From: an uncultured Collinsella sp.
GTDB lineage: Bacteria; Actinomycetota; Coriobacteriia; Coriobacteriales; Coriobacteriaceae
Assembly: GCA_900755685.1 (NCBI GenBank)
Contig: CAAEHI010000005.1
Span: 1-36,353 of the forward strand
Length of the DNA stretch: 36,353 bases
Direction: 5' to 3'
Shown here: positions 26,760-34,834 of the stretch, piece after piece
Numbering within the stretch: position 1 is the first letter of the stretch
Layout of the letters: every line of letters begins with the position of its first letter
Notes under the pieces: generated by a model
The model's input: only the letters and a program-made list of their open reading frames with translations
Told to the model about the DNA's origin: nothing
Databases searched by the model: none
Translations under genes and position numbers: made by a program

Positions 26760-27785
26760 ATGAAACAGTACACGGTTGCTATTTTGGGCGCGACGGGAGC
26801 CGTGGGCACCCAGATGCTCGAGTGCCTCAACGAGCAGGAGTTCCCGGTTGGCAAGCTCAAGCTGCTGGCGAGCGCGCGTTCTGCGGGCAAGACCGTCGAG
26901 TTCCGTGGCGAGCAGATCGTGATCGAAGAGGCTTGCCCCGAGGCCTTTGAGGGCTGCGACATTGTGCTTGGAGCCGCCGGTGACGATATCGCGAAGGAGC
27001 TGCTGCCCGAGGCCGTCAAGCGCGGCGCCGTCGTGGTCGACAACAGCCATGCCTTCCGTATGGATCCCGAGGTGCCGCTGGTCGTGCCCGAGATCAATGC
27101 CGACGATATCAAGTGGCATCACGGCCTTATCGCCAACCCCAACTGCGCGACTATCATCGGCCTGGTTCCCACGTGGCCGCTGCATCAGCTCGCTGGCGTG
27201 AAGCGCATGATCGTCTCGACGTATCAGGCGGCTTCGGGTGCCGGCGCTCCCGGTATGGCCGAGCTCGAGGCTCAGCTGGCCGCCCTGGGCCGCGGCGAGG
27301 AGATTCCCGAGCCGCGCGCGTTTGCCGCCCAGCTGGCGAGCAACCTGATTCCGCAGATTGGCGGCGTCAAGGAAGAGGGCTTTACCTCCGAGGAGATGAA
27401 GTTGCAAAACGAGGGCCGCAAGATCATGCATCTGCCCGAGCTGCGCGTGAACTGCACCTGTGTGCGCGTGCCCGTGCTGCGCTCGCACTCCGAGAGCATC
27501 ACGCTCGAGTTCGAGCGTGACATTACGGTTGACGAGGCCCGTGCTGCGCTGGCTGCCGCTCCCGGCGTCAAGCTGGTTGACGATATGAGCGCCGAGGATG
27601 CGCACGACCGCTTCCCCATGCCGATGGACACCTCCGACCAGGACCTGATTTGGGTCGGTCGCGTACGCCGCGACATCTCGAACCCCGAGGCTGCGCGCGG
27701 CATCACCTTCTGGTGCTGCGGCGACCAAATCCGTAAGGGCGCGGCAACCAACGCCGTCCAGATCGCCAAGCTGCTCTGCGAGTAA
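26760..27785 (+). CDS. asd: Aspartate-semialdehyde dehydrogenase
   Basis: A 341-residue NADP-dependent enzyme reducing aspartyl phosphate to aspartate semialdehyde. The nucleotide-binding loop ILGATGAVG is at the N-terminus, the catalytic Cys129 is in NPNCATI, and STYQAASGAGAPGM and CTCVRVPVLRSHSE are active-site segments. ATG 26760 follows AAAGGGGGAAGC. Together with the upstream aspartate kinase it feeds the threonine branch (thrB, thrC nearby) and lysine synthesis. A nested inverted repeat begins 15 bases after its stop. Confidence 0.95.
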   Translation: MKQYTVAILGATGAVGTQMLECLNEQEFPVGKLKLLASARSAGKTVEFRGEQIVIEEACPEAFEGCDIVLGAAGDDIAKELLPEAVKRGAVVVDNSHAFRMDPEVPLVVPEINADDIKWHHGLIANPNCATIIGLVPTWPLHQLAGVKRMIVSTYQAASGAGAPGMAELEAQLAALGRGEEIPEPRAFAAQLASNLIPQIGGVKEEGFTSEEMKLQNEGRKIMHLPELRVNCTCVRVPVLRSHSESITLEFERDITVDEARAALAAAPGVKLVDDMSAEDAHDRFPMPMDTSDQDLIWVGRVRRDISNPEAARGITFWCCGDQIRKGAATNAVQIAKLLCE

Positions 27786-27799
27786 CGGTGGATCTGTCC

Positions 27800-27929
27800 G
27801 GCGGGGGCCGGGCTTGGTTTTCAGAACGTCCTCGACCATGTGTGGCGCCTTGTCCTGCTCCTTCGGAGCCGCGGACAAGGCGCCACACTGGTCTGCGGAG
27901 TGTTCTGAAAACCAAGCCCGGCCCCCGCC
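27800..27929 (+). repeat. Nested inverted repeat E2 after asd
   Basis: Outer arms 27800-27827 and 27902-27929 pair perfectly over 28 bp. Inner arms 27840-27855 and 27873-27888 pair perfectly over 16 bp, closed by GCTCC-TTC-GGAGC. The internal loop is GTCCTCGACCAT (27828-27839) and TGGTCTGCGGAGT (27889-27901). The loop matches E1 and E3 although the outer stems are unrelated. Orientation follows asd. An open frame across it has no codon or family support and is not called. Confidence 0.88.
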
Positions 27930-28045
27930 TGCGGTGACGCTGCTGCAAGCGGTCTGCGATGGGGTCGTTGTTGGTTGGGGCCGCTGGGCTGATGCAGGGG
28001 CGCGTGGTTGTTGCGGGCCCTGGTCCCGGCGGCGGCCTCGGGGCC

Positions 28046-28190
28046 TTGCGCCTGCCGCCTTGGGGGGACTGTGGGGCGCGGCCGGCAGCTGCGGCGCGTT
28101 GCGCTTGCTGCCTGGGGTGACTGCGGGGCCGTGACGGCAGCCGCGGCGCTGTCGCGCCTGCTGCCTGGGGCGACTTTGGGGTTGGGGTGA
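28046..28190 (+). repeat. 53-bp GC-rich tandem repeat, about 2.7 copies
   Basis: Three diverged units start at 28046, 28099 and 28152, with a period of 53. Each opens with a TTGCGC- or TCGCGC-like stretch, then CTGCTGCCTGGGG and GACT. The first two also share GGCAGC and GCGGCGC. The region 27930-28535 has no gene, only this repeat, the palindromic element at 28198, a 12-bp palindrome AGAGGTACCTCT at 28382-28393, and the ogt promoter area. Confidence 0.7.
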
Positions 28191-28197
28191 ATCGGGG

Positions 28198-28370
28198 TCT
28201 AATACTTTCCCGTGAAGTGAACGAGCTTATTTGGACCCCCGAAGCATTGGCATATTTTGACCGCTATTTCCTGCGGTTTTACAGAGTGAATCCTGCGGTT
28301 TTTTTGGGCTAAAGGTGTGGATGCTCCGGGGCTTCGTTTTTACTCGTTCACTTCTCGGGAAAGTATTAGA
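28198..28370. repeat. 173-bp element with 28-bp terminal inverted repeats
   Basis: The ends 28198-28225 and 28343-28370 are inverted copies at 27 of 28 positions (start TCTAATACTTTCCCG). Inside, CCCCGAAGCAT (28237-28247) pairs with ATGCTCCGGGG (28321-28331) at 10 of 11 positions. The centre contains CCTGCGGTTTT twice, and ATTTCCTGCGG also occurs before pflB. There is no coding capacity. It resembles either a miniature mobile element or another nested-stem structure. Confidence 0.75.
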
Positions 28371-28535
28371 GCTCAGCTGATAGAGGTACCTCTCTGGCGT
28401 CGAAGCCCTGCGTCTTCTTCGCTTGATTGGGGAAAACAGCCTCGCTTAAGCAATTGCGAGCCCGCCCAGACGTATCTGTGGGGTTGTCTGCACAATTCGC
28501 GGTATTATGTTGCGGAGTTTTGAAAGGAGCCGCTG

Positions 28536-29114
28536 GTGGTCACGACGACGTTTGCTTCGCCTTTGGGCGAAATCTTGCTTGCCGCTGATGGCCGCGGTCT
28601 GACGGGGCTTTGGTTTGAGGGACAGGAGCATTTTGGCTCCACGCTTCTCAAAGAAGATCCTGAACATGTTGAAGGCGCCGATGCAGTTTCTGGTGCTGGC
28701 GGCATGTCGTCGGTGAGTCCTGCAAATGGTGCGGCTTCTTCGGTGCTTGAGCGTTCGTGGGCTTGGCTGAATGCTTATTTTGCAGGGCAGGAACCTCGGT
28801 TTACGCCGCCGTTGCATTTGATTGGCACGGCGTTTCAGCGTGAAGTTTGGTACGAGCTGCTTTCTATTCCGCGTGGCGAGGTCGCTACGTATGGCGAGAT
28901 CGCCCAGCGTGTTGCGGCTCGACATCGTGTGCCGGGAAATGAGACACCCGTTGTGTCTCCCCGTGCCGTGGGGGCCGCGGTCGCTCGCAACCCTGTTTCG
29001 ATTATTGTGCCATGCCATCGCGTGGTGGCGGCCGACGGCTCGCTTAACGGATATGCCGGCGGGCTTGATCGCAAGGAGTGGCTGCTTCGGCTTGAGGGCG
29101 CGTACGAGGAGTAA
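28536..29114 (+). CDS. ogt: Methylated-DNA--protein-cysteine methyltransferase
   Basis: A 192-residue suicidal repair protein that removes O6-methyl groups from guanine. The acceptor is Cys160 in IVPCHRVV, with the helix-turn-helix region TAFQREVWYELLSIPRGEVATYGEIA before it and the C-terminal GYAGGLDRKEWLL after it. The GTG start at 28536 follows AAAGGAG six bases earlier. It stands alone in a repeat-rich stretch. A flexible Gly/Ser/Ala segment at about residues 47-68 is an insertion in the N-terminal domain relative to short homologues. Confidence 0.94.
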   Translation: MVTTTFASPLGEILLAADGRGLTGLWFEGQEHFGSTLLKEDPEHVEGADAVSGAGGMSSVSPANGAASSVLERSWAWLNAYFAGQEPRFTPPLHLIGTAFQREVWYELLSIPRGEVATYGEIAQRVAARHRVPGNETPVVSPRAVGAAVARNPVSIIVPCHRVVAADGSLNGYAGGLDRKEWLLRLEGAYEE

Positions 29115-29153
29115 CACTCGAGCGCTTTGCATAGCCAAGATGCCGTGAAAGAA

Positions 29154-29302
29154 CGGGACATGCTTTCCGAATGGAGGCTCAGACGGAAACTACGTCCCGG
29201 AATTCCGTTTTAAAGCGGGATGCGCTTTCCGAATGGCGTTCCAAGCGGAAACCGTGTCCCGGAATACAGCCTCAGAGTGGGACACCGTTTCCGGCTGAGA
29301 CC
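29154..29302. repeat. 62-bp tandem repeat made of inverted arms, 2.4 copies
   Basis: Units start at 29154, 29216 and 29278 (partial). Each contains GGGAC/GGGAT, then TTTCCGAATGG, and further on CGGAAAC and GTCCCGGAAT. Within each unit the GGGAC(N4)TTTCCG arm is inverted as CGGAAA(N4)GTCCC, so the array can form successive hairpins. It lies between ogt and the degraded genes at 29321-29895. Confidence 0.75.
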
Positions 29303-29320
29303 ACCTGCCTGGACATCGAT

Positions 29321-29530
29321 CTACGCCCGCTCCTGCAGGGCGTAGATGGACTTATCCATGTTGAACAGGTAAGCCACAACGCAGACAATAATGAACATCG
29401 GCAAGTTACCAAAGCCGAAGACTTCGCAGCCAATAAGGATGGGTGCGAGCAGCGTATTGGTGGCGCTGCCAAAGACGGCTGCGTAGCCCAGTGCGGCGCA
29501 GAGCTCGACGGGCACGCCGAGTTGAGCCTC
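29321..29530 (-). pseudogene. 3' remnant of a ClC-type chloride channel gene
   Basis: About 70 codons in one frame, ending at TAG 29321-29323. The recognisable sequence is LGVPVELCAALGYAAVFGSA, then TNTLLAPILIGCEVFGFGNL, then a hydrophobic stretch and NMDKSIYALQERA. I recognise this as the C-terminal end of voltage-gated chloride channel family proteins (normally 400 or more residues). No start or upstream portion exists: the frame runs directly into a fragment of a different gene near 29527. Not expected to be functional. Identification is from memory of the family, so moderately sure. Confidence 0.6.
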
Positions 29531-29895
29531 GTTATGGCGACATCTGGGTAACAGAAAGGCCCGCGTTCCTCAGAGGCAAGATAGGCAATTCTGCTTCTGA
29601 GGTAGATCTCAATTCTGCCGACCGCACTGCCGACCGCATCAAACATTAACTGCCGGAGGGCTCGGTCAAATTCATACGTGTAGATGATGGTTTCGAATGT
29701 TGTGCCTTCGCGAAAGATGGTAATCCCGGACTTGCATTTGGTTTTGTAGGGAAACCAGTAGGCCGACAGTCTGTAGTGGTTGGCTTCGACCAAAGCTCGC
29801 TCGAGTTCGCATTGATCAGAGCACTTAAGACCCTTGTTTTCTGTCAATAGTGCTATTTGTTCGTTGATGGATATCCGCGACTTCTGGTATTTCAT
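29527..29895 (-). pseudogene. 5' remnant of an Abi-family (Abi_2/AbiD/F-like) abortive-infection gene
   Basis: Starts at ATG 29895 after AAGAGG. About 120 residues match the N-terminal part of Abi_2 proteins: ISINEQIALLTENKGL, ANHYRLSAYWFPYK, FDRALRQLMFDAVGS and RIEIYLRSRIAYLASEERGPF. The family is usually about 300 residues. Near 29530 the similarity stops and the frame reads on through the chloride-channel fragment out of frame, ending at 29272. The resulting 207-residue chimera is unlikely to work as a phage-defence protein. AT-richer codon use than neighbours suggests horizontal origin. Confidence 0.65.
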
Positions 29896-30065
29896 TAAGC
29901 CTCTTGATAGAAAAAGAGCTGGAGTTGCGCATCGTTGAGAGGCTTTCCAGCTTTAGCAAAACAAACTTATAAGATGCGACGGGCCGCGTCAAGATAATTA
30001 CCGGACGGCCTAGGAGGCGGCTGGTTGGCTGGCTTAAAACCCAGCGCGTGAAATGACGCTCCACG

Positions 30066-30704
30066 CTATTCAGCGCGCTTGATAGGATGACGAACCACAG
30101 TCTTAAGTTTCTCCGGCGCACACTTGCGTGGATCGGAAAGATAGATTTCGTGATGTAAACGGGTGTCTGAGAAGTCGGGGACATAGCCCTGCTCGGTCGC
30201 ATATTCATGCATGGCGTCTACGGTTGCCGGCTCGCTGTCGTAGGGTCCGGTATGCATGCATTGAACGCAGAGACCCTCGTCAACTTTAAGCAGCTCGACG
30301 GCAGAAAAGTCCAGTTTCTTTTTGGCCGTGGCTTCCGCGACCGCCCAGTCAAAGTCATCCTGAGTGACGAAATCGGGCAGGCGGATGCACGAGATAAAGT
30401 TGAAATCGTCCTTGCGTACATAATCGATGTCGCCGCTCGGGGAGTCTTGCCACCAGAAGCCCTCGAGCGGCGGTACCACAAAGTCGAAATAGCCCTCGAT
30501 ACTCCTTGAGCCTTTCTTTGACATCTTGACGGTATAGGCGATGCCGTAAAGCAGCGGCAGGGCATTTTGATACTCGCCACCTTCGGTATTTGGGTCGCCC
30601 TTTCCGCGAACGGCAACGTAGCTCATAGGCGGGACAGTTACGATACTCGGCTTGCTCGCAGGTCTGTAGAGCTCCTTGCATTCCTTCTTAAAGTCGAACG
30701 CCAT
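30066..30704 (-). CDS. GyrI-like small-molecule-binding protein, probably SOS-controlled
   Basis: A 212-residue protein with the GyrI-like/SOUL-type effector-binding fold: VTVPPMSYVAVRGKGDPN, YGIAYTVKM, GYFDFVVPPLEGFWW, VQCMHTGPYDSEPAT and HHEIYLSDPRK. There is no DNA-binding domain. The founding member GyrI/SbmC of E. coli (157 residues) inhibits or protects gyrase and is LexA-regulated. Here a perfect LexA-type box lies 57 bases upstream. The ATG at 30704 is preceded by GAAAGGCGG. Molecular function in this longer subgroup is not established; small-molecule or drug binding is likely. Confidence 0.83.
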   Translation of the reverse strand: MAFDFKKECKELYRPASKPSIVTVPPMSYVAVRGKGDPNTEGGEYQNALPLLYGIAYTVKMSKKGSRSIEGYFDFVVPPLEGFWWQDSPSGDIDYVRKDDFNFISCIRLPDFVTQDDFDWAVAEATAKKKLDFSAVELLKVDEGLCVQCMHTGPYDSEPATVDAMHEYATEQGYVPDFSDTRLHHEIYLSDPRKCAPEKLKTVVRHPIKRAE

Positions 30705-30760
30705 GTTGGCCGCCTTTCTGCGTATTGGCCTGCTTAGATAGCTGAATCATATCATAGAAA

Positions 30761-30774
30761 CGAACAGCTGTTCG
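30761..30774. promoter_or_regulatory. LexA/SOS box upstream of the GyrI-like gene
   Basis: CGAACAGCTGTTCG is a perfect 14-bp palindrome that fits the Gram-positive LexA consensus CGAAC(N4)GTTCG. On the minus strand it lies just ahead of TATGATATGAT, a plausible -10 region for the GyrI-like gene. The remainder of the 270-bp gap to 30976 holds the ABC promoter area (TAATACT near 30937) and nothing else recognisable. Confidence 0.75.
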
Positions 30775-30975
30775 AATGATTTGGCTGACAGATTGAGATG
30801 CGTGCGTTGTGTTTGGCGGTCGGCCTGACCCCATCGATGATTTCTCTGCCTCCCCGGCGCCTCATCTATAGCTGCCGTTTCCCCATATAGAACCTGCCAA
30901 AATAAACCCGTCCCTTTTTAGTCGGTGCGAAATGGGTAATACTAAAGAGTTATCCGACCAGATGGGAACCGATCG

Positions 30976-31677
30976 ATGGCTTATATCGAATTCAAAGACG
31001 TCATCAAGGCATACGGCGAGGGCGACGCCCGCATTCACGCACTCGACGGCGCGAGCTTTACGGTCGAGCGCGGCGAGCTCGCCATCATTTTGGGTGCTTC
31101 GGGTGCCGGCAAGACCACGGCGCTCAACATTCTGGGCGGCATGGATACGGCGACTTCCGGCACCGTGACGGTGGACGGGCGCGATGTGAGCTCCGCTAAC
31201 GAGGCGCAGCTCGTGGAATACCGCCGCGCCGACGTCGGCTTTGTCTTCCAGTTCTACAATCTGGTCCCCAACCTGACGGCGCTCGAAAATGTTGAGCTTG
31301 CGGCGCAAATCTGCCCTGATTCGCTCGATGCCGAGCAAACGCTTTGCCAGGTTGGCTTGGGTGAGCGCCTCGCCAACTTCCCCGCGCAGCTTTCGGGCGG
31401 CGAGCAGCAGCGCGTGTCCATTGCCCGCGCACTGGCAAAGAACCCCAAGCTGCTTTTGTGCGACGAGCCCACGGGCGCACTTGACTATAAAACCGGCAAG
31501 CAGATCTTGCAGCTGCTGCAGGACACTTGCCGCAAGCAGGGCATTACGGTCATCATCATCACCCACAACTCCGCGCTGGCGCCCATGGCCGATCGCCTGA
31601 TCCGCTTTAAGAACGGTCGCGTGGAGAGCGAGACGGTCCAGCAAAATCCCGTGCCTATCGAGACGATCGAGTGGTAG
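30976..31677 (+). CDS. ABC transporter ATP-binding protein, LolD/MacB type
   Basis: A 233-residue ATPase. Walker A is GASGAGKTT, the Q-loop lies in FVFQFYNLVPNLTALENVEL, the signature is LSGGEQQR, Walker B with catalytic Glu is LLLCDEPTGALD, and the switch His is in IITHN. The LSGGEQQR and DEPTGALD forms are typical of ATPases that partner FtsX-type permeases. The next gene is such a permease, five bases downstream. The ribosome binding site is weak (GATGGGA). Substrate unknown; peptide or antibiotic resistance and lipoprotein functions are known in the family. Confidence 0.93.
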   Translation: MAYIEFKDVIKAYGEGDARIHALDGASFTVERGELAIILGASGAGKTTALNILGGMDTATSGTVTVDGRDVSSANEAQLVEYRRADVGFVFQFYNLVPNLTALENVELAAQICPDSLDAEQTLCQVGLGERLANFPAQLSGGEQQRVSIARALAKNPKLLLCDEPTGALDYKTGKQILQLLQDTCRKQGITVIIITHNSALAPMADRLIRFKNGRVESETVQQNPVPIETIEW

Positions 31678-31682
31678 CGCCC

Positions 31683-34448
31683 ATGGACCAAGACCGCCAA
31701 AACAGCCTACGCCGCGACGCGCAGAACACGGAGCGCGAGCAGGATTTTACGACCTACCGCACTGCCCAAAGCTCAAACGATATGGTGCCGACGGTTTTTC
31801 GCCGTGGCATCTACCGCACAATCCGAGGCAGTCTTAAGCGCTTTTTGTCAATCGTGGTCATCACCGCGCTTGGCGTGAGCGTGATGTGCGGCCTTAAGGC
31901 GGGTTGCGAGGACCTGTGTGATTCGGTTGATGCCTACTTCGACCAGCAAAATGTCTATGACATTAACGTGCAGTCGACCTATGGCCTGACTGACGATGAT
32001 CTCGACGCCATACAAGAGGTCGATGGCGTCGAAACGGCCGAGGGCATCTACACCGAGACCGCCTACACCGCCGTGGGCACAACGCGCGAGCGCGTGGTCG
32101 TGCAGAGTCTCTCCAAGGAGAACATCGATCAGCCGGTGCTCGTGAACGGCGATTTGCCCGAGAGCGCCGATGAAGTCGCGGTGACTTCGAAGTTCCTGAA
32201 GGCATCGGGCAAGAAAATCGGCGATACGGTGAGTTTTGCCGCCAATGACGCGAGCTCGTCCAATCAAAGCGCCAAGGACCAGTTTGCCGCGGGCGATTAC
32301 ACCATTACGGCTGAGGTCCTCGACCCCACTGATGTAAGTTCTGACTCGACAGTCAACGCCTTTCGCGCTGCTTCGGCGGCGGACTATAAGTTCTATGTGA
32401 GCGAGGACGCCGCGACATCTTCTTCCTACTCCGCGGTCCACGTGATCGTCGAGGGAGCCAAGAGCCTCAACTCCTATTCGGATTCCTACGCGGCAAAGAT
32501 CAATGAGGTCAAGGGCAATATCGAGAAGATCCGCGAGGAGCGTGAGAAGGCGCGCGCCCAGGAGCTGACGGTCGAAACGCCGGCGAGCTTGGACGCGGCT
32601 GAGCGTCAGGCGAATATGCTCTTTGGGATTGAGCAGGACAACATCAATCGCATGGCAGAGGGCAGCGAGGAGCGCGTGCAAGCGCAGACCGACCTGGATC
32701 AGCGCCGCGCCGCCGCCGACCAGCAGTTTGCCGATGCCCGCGCCGAGCTTTCCGATCTGGGCGAATGCACCTGGTACATCCAGGACCGCGGCAATATCGC
32801 AAGCTACTCGAGCGTGGAGAGCGATAGCTCGTCAATTGAGGCTATCGCCACGGTGTTCCCGTTCATCTTCTTTATCGTCGCCGTGCTCATCAGCCTTACC
32901 ACCGCCACGCGTATGGTCGAGGAGGAGCGCACGCTCATCGGCCTGTATAAGGCGCTCGGCTATTCGCGCGGGCGCATCCTGTCCAAATACGTGGACTATG
33001 CGCTGTGGGCTTGTCTGATCGGCGGCGTGCTCGGCAACATCATCGGATTTGTGGGCCTGCCGCTGTTCCTGTTTACGGTGTTCGACGACATGTACTCACT
33101 GCCCCAGATGCTACTTTCGTACGACATCGTGTCCTCGATCGTTTCGGTGGCGCTGTTTGCCGTGGGCGTGGTGGGCGCCACGATTATCGCCTGCCGCCAC
33201 GAGATGGCCGAGACCCCTGCCTCGCTCATGCGCCCCAAGGCGCCGCGTGCCGGCTCACGCATTCTGCTCGAGCGTATCGGATTTATCTGGCGCCGCATGG
33301 GCTTTTTGAACAAGGTGGCAGCGCGTAACCTGTTCCGCTACAAAAAGCGCGCCTTTATGACCATCTTCGGCATCGCCGGCTGCACGGCGCTCGTGATCTG
33401 CGGCATGGGCATTCGTGATACGTCGGTCGCGCTTTCGCCCAAGCAGTACGGCCACATCACACGCTACGACCTGCTGGCGGTTGCCAATCCCGACGATTTT
33501 TCGCAGACGTGCGCGGCGCTCGACGAGCGAAGCGCGGTCAAGGATTCCGGTGTGGCCGTAACTTCGACGCTGCCGATCATGACCGACAACGTCACCTTTA
33601 CATTCGGCGGAAAGAGCGAGACCGTGCAGCTGATCGTGGTGCCCGATGACCGCACGAACGATCTGGACGACTATGTTCGCCTTGAGGATGAGTCCAAAGA
33701 GCCACTGTCTTTGCGTGACGGAGACGTGTATCTGAGTAAGAGTTCACAGCTGGTGCTGGGGATTCAGCCGGGCGATATGGCTCACGTCCAGGATTCGTCG
33801 CTCAACGTCGCCAAGGTCAAGGTTAGCGACATTTCGCTCAACTATCTGGGCAACACGCTCTATATGACGCAGGGCACCTATGAGCACGCATTCGGTCGAA
33901 GCGCACGCCTCAACGGCGTCTTTGTGCTGCTTAAGGGTTCGTCGGCCGACCAGATTGCGTTTAGCAAGAAGCTTAAGAGTGACGGTTGGCTTACGATTTC
34001 GAGTACGGCCGAGCATTGGGAAAACTATGAGGCGAACTTTACGATTATCAATTCGGTCGTGGTACTTGTGACCTTTATGGCGGCGTGCCTGTCGTTTGTG
34101 GTGGTGTTTACGCTGTCCAACACGAATATCTCCGAGCGCGAGCGCGAGCTGGCGACCATCAAGGTGCTTGGTTTCCGCCGTGGCGAGGTGCACCATTACG
34201 TCAACAAGGAGACGTTGATCCTCACGGCAATTGGCGCCGCGCTGGGCGTGCCACTGGGCGGCTTGCTGGCCGAGAGTTTTACGTACATTTTGCAGATGCC
34301 GTCGCTGTACTTTGATGTTGAGGTCGAGCCGCTAAGCTACGTGCTCGCCGTGGTGCTTTCCTTTGGCTTTACGTTTATCGTCAACCTCGCCACCAATCGT
34401 ACCCTCAACAAGATCGACATGGTCGGCGCCCTCAAAAGCGCCGAGTAA
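31683..34448 (+). CDS. FtsX-type ABC permease with large extracellular domain
   Basis: A 921-residue permease. One helix near residues 40-60 (FLSIVVITALGVSVMCGL) is followed by a long extracellular part to about residue 390 containing a charged helical stretch (about 275-365) that looks like a coiled coil. Then come an FtsX domain with three helices (about 395-510), a second extracellular domain, and a C-terminal FtsX domain with three helices (about 780-910, including LATIKVLGFRRGEVHHYV). ATG 31683 is preferred; GTG 31671 would overlap the ATPase stop. Forms a transporter with the preceding ATPase. Confidence 0.92.
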   Translation: MDQDRQNSLRRDAQNTEREQDFTTYRTAQSSNDMVPTVFRRGIYRTIRGSLKRFLSIVVITALGVSVMCGLKAGCEDLCDSVDAYFDQQNVYDINVQSTYGLTDDDLDAIQEVDGVETAEGIYTETAYTAVGTTRERVVVQSLSKENIDQPVLVNGDLPESADEVAVTSKFLKASGKKIGDTVSFAANDASSSNQSAKDQFAAGDYTITAEVLDPTDVSSDSTVNAFRAASAADYKFYVSEDAATSSSYSAVHVIVEGAKSLNSYSDSYAAKINEVKGNIEKIREEREKARAQELTVETPASLDAAERQANMLFGIEQDNINRMAEGSEERVQAQTDLDQRRAAADQQFADARAELSDLGECTWYIQDRGNIASYSSVESDSSSIEAIATVFPFIFFIVAVLISLTTATRMVEEERTLIGLYKALGYSRGRILSKYVDYALWACLIGGVLGNIIGFVGLPLFLFTVFDDMYSLPQMLLSYDIVSSIVSVALFAVGVVGATIIACRHEMAETPASLMRPKAPRAGSRILLERIGFIWRRMGFLNKVAARNLFRYKKRAFMTIFGIAGCTALVICGMGIRDTSVALSPKQYGHITRYDLLAVANPDDFSQTCAALDERSAVKDSGVAVTSTLPIMTDNVTFTFGGKSETVQLIVVPDDRTNDLDDYVRLEDESKEPLSLRDGDVYLSKSSQLVLGIQPGDMAHVQDSSLNVAKVKVSDISLNYLGNTLYMTQGTYEHAFGRSARLNGVFVLLKGSSADQIAFSKKLKSDGWLTISSTAEHWENYEANFTIINSVVVLVTFMAACLSFVVVFTLSNTNISERERELATIKVLGFRRGEVHHYVNKETLILTAIGAALGVPLGGLLAESFTYILQMPSLYFDVEVEPLSYVLAVVLSFGFTFIVNLATNRTLNKIDMVGALKSAE

Positions 34449-34509
34449 CCTGCCCTGGGATTCAAGTTCTAGCGAGCTGCCGACGCGCCCGCAGCAGCAT
34501 TTTTGCATA

Positions 34510-34553
34510 AACCGCCCCGCCAAATGCATACTTTGACGGGGCGGTTGCTTTTT
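34510..34553 (+). terminator. Terminator after the FtsX-type permease
   Basis: AACCGCCCCG(C)CAAA at 34510-34524 pairs with TTTG(A)CGGGGCGGTT at 34532-34546, with one internal mismatch, followed by GCTTTTT. Confidence 0.85.
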
Positions 34554-34572
34554 GCCCGCGGGTACCCCAGGG

Positions 34573-34790
34573 GGCGGCGTGCAAATTCCGGAGTATTCAG
34601 CATCCCGGAGCCCGCGGGTGCGGGAGCGGGCGCACAAAACAGCGCTTAAAGTCCTGATTCTGAGCCCCCAACGCCTCAAGAGTCGCTCGTTTTTTACAGG
34701 ATGCGGCCCATGGCGCCTGCCTTTCGCCCAAAATTCAGTATGCAGGTGCCCTCGGCTGCTGAATACTCCAAAAAATGCACGCCGCATCCT
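34573..34790. repeat. 218-bp intergenic element with competing inverted repeats
   Basis: GGCGGCGTGCA and GGAGTATTCAGCA (34573-34602) are inverted at 34757-34785 as TGCTGAATACTCC and TGCACGCCGC. A second segment AGGATGCGGC (34698-34707) is perfectly complementary to GCCGCATCCT (34781-34790), so the right arm can pair with either. GGCGCCTGC (34712-34720) also pairs with GCAGGTGCC (34742-34750) with one G-U. No gene is seen in this 34449-35086 gap. Confidence 0.65.
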
Positions 34791-34834
34791 ACCCCAGGCA
34801 CCCGCAGCTACTCTGCGAGTGCGTGGCCTAATAG

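Noticed and set aside
27800..27929. E2 as a simple rho-independent terminator
   Set aside because: There is no T-run on either side, the stem is far longer than needed, and the internal loop is conserved with other copies. Termination may still be one effect.
27814..28134. 106-codon frame across the nested repeat and the tandem repeat
   Set aside because: Composition is that of the repeats themselves, with no start signal and no recognisable domain.
28046..29302. CRISPR array
   Set aside because: The repeats at 28046 and 29154 are adjoining, diverged 53- and 62-bp units without unique spacers, and no cas gene is present.
29272..29895. Intact 207-residue Abi-like protein
   Set aside because: Only the first about 120 residues match the family; the rest is a chloride-channel gene read in the wrong frame.
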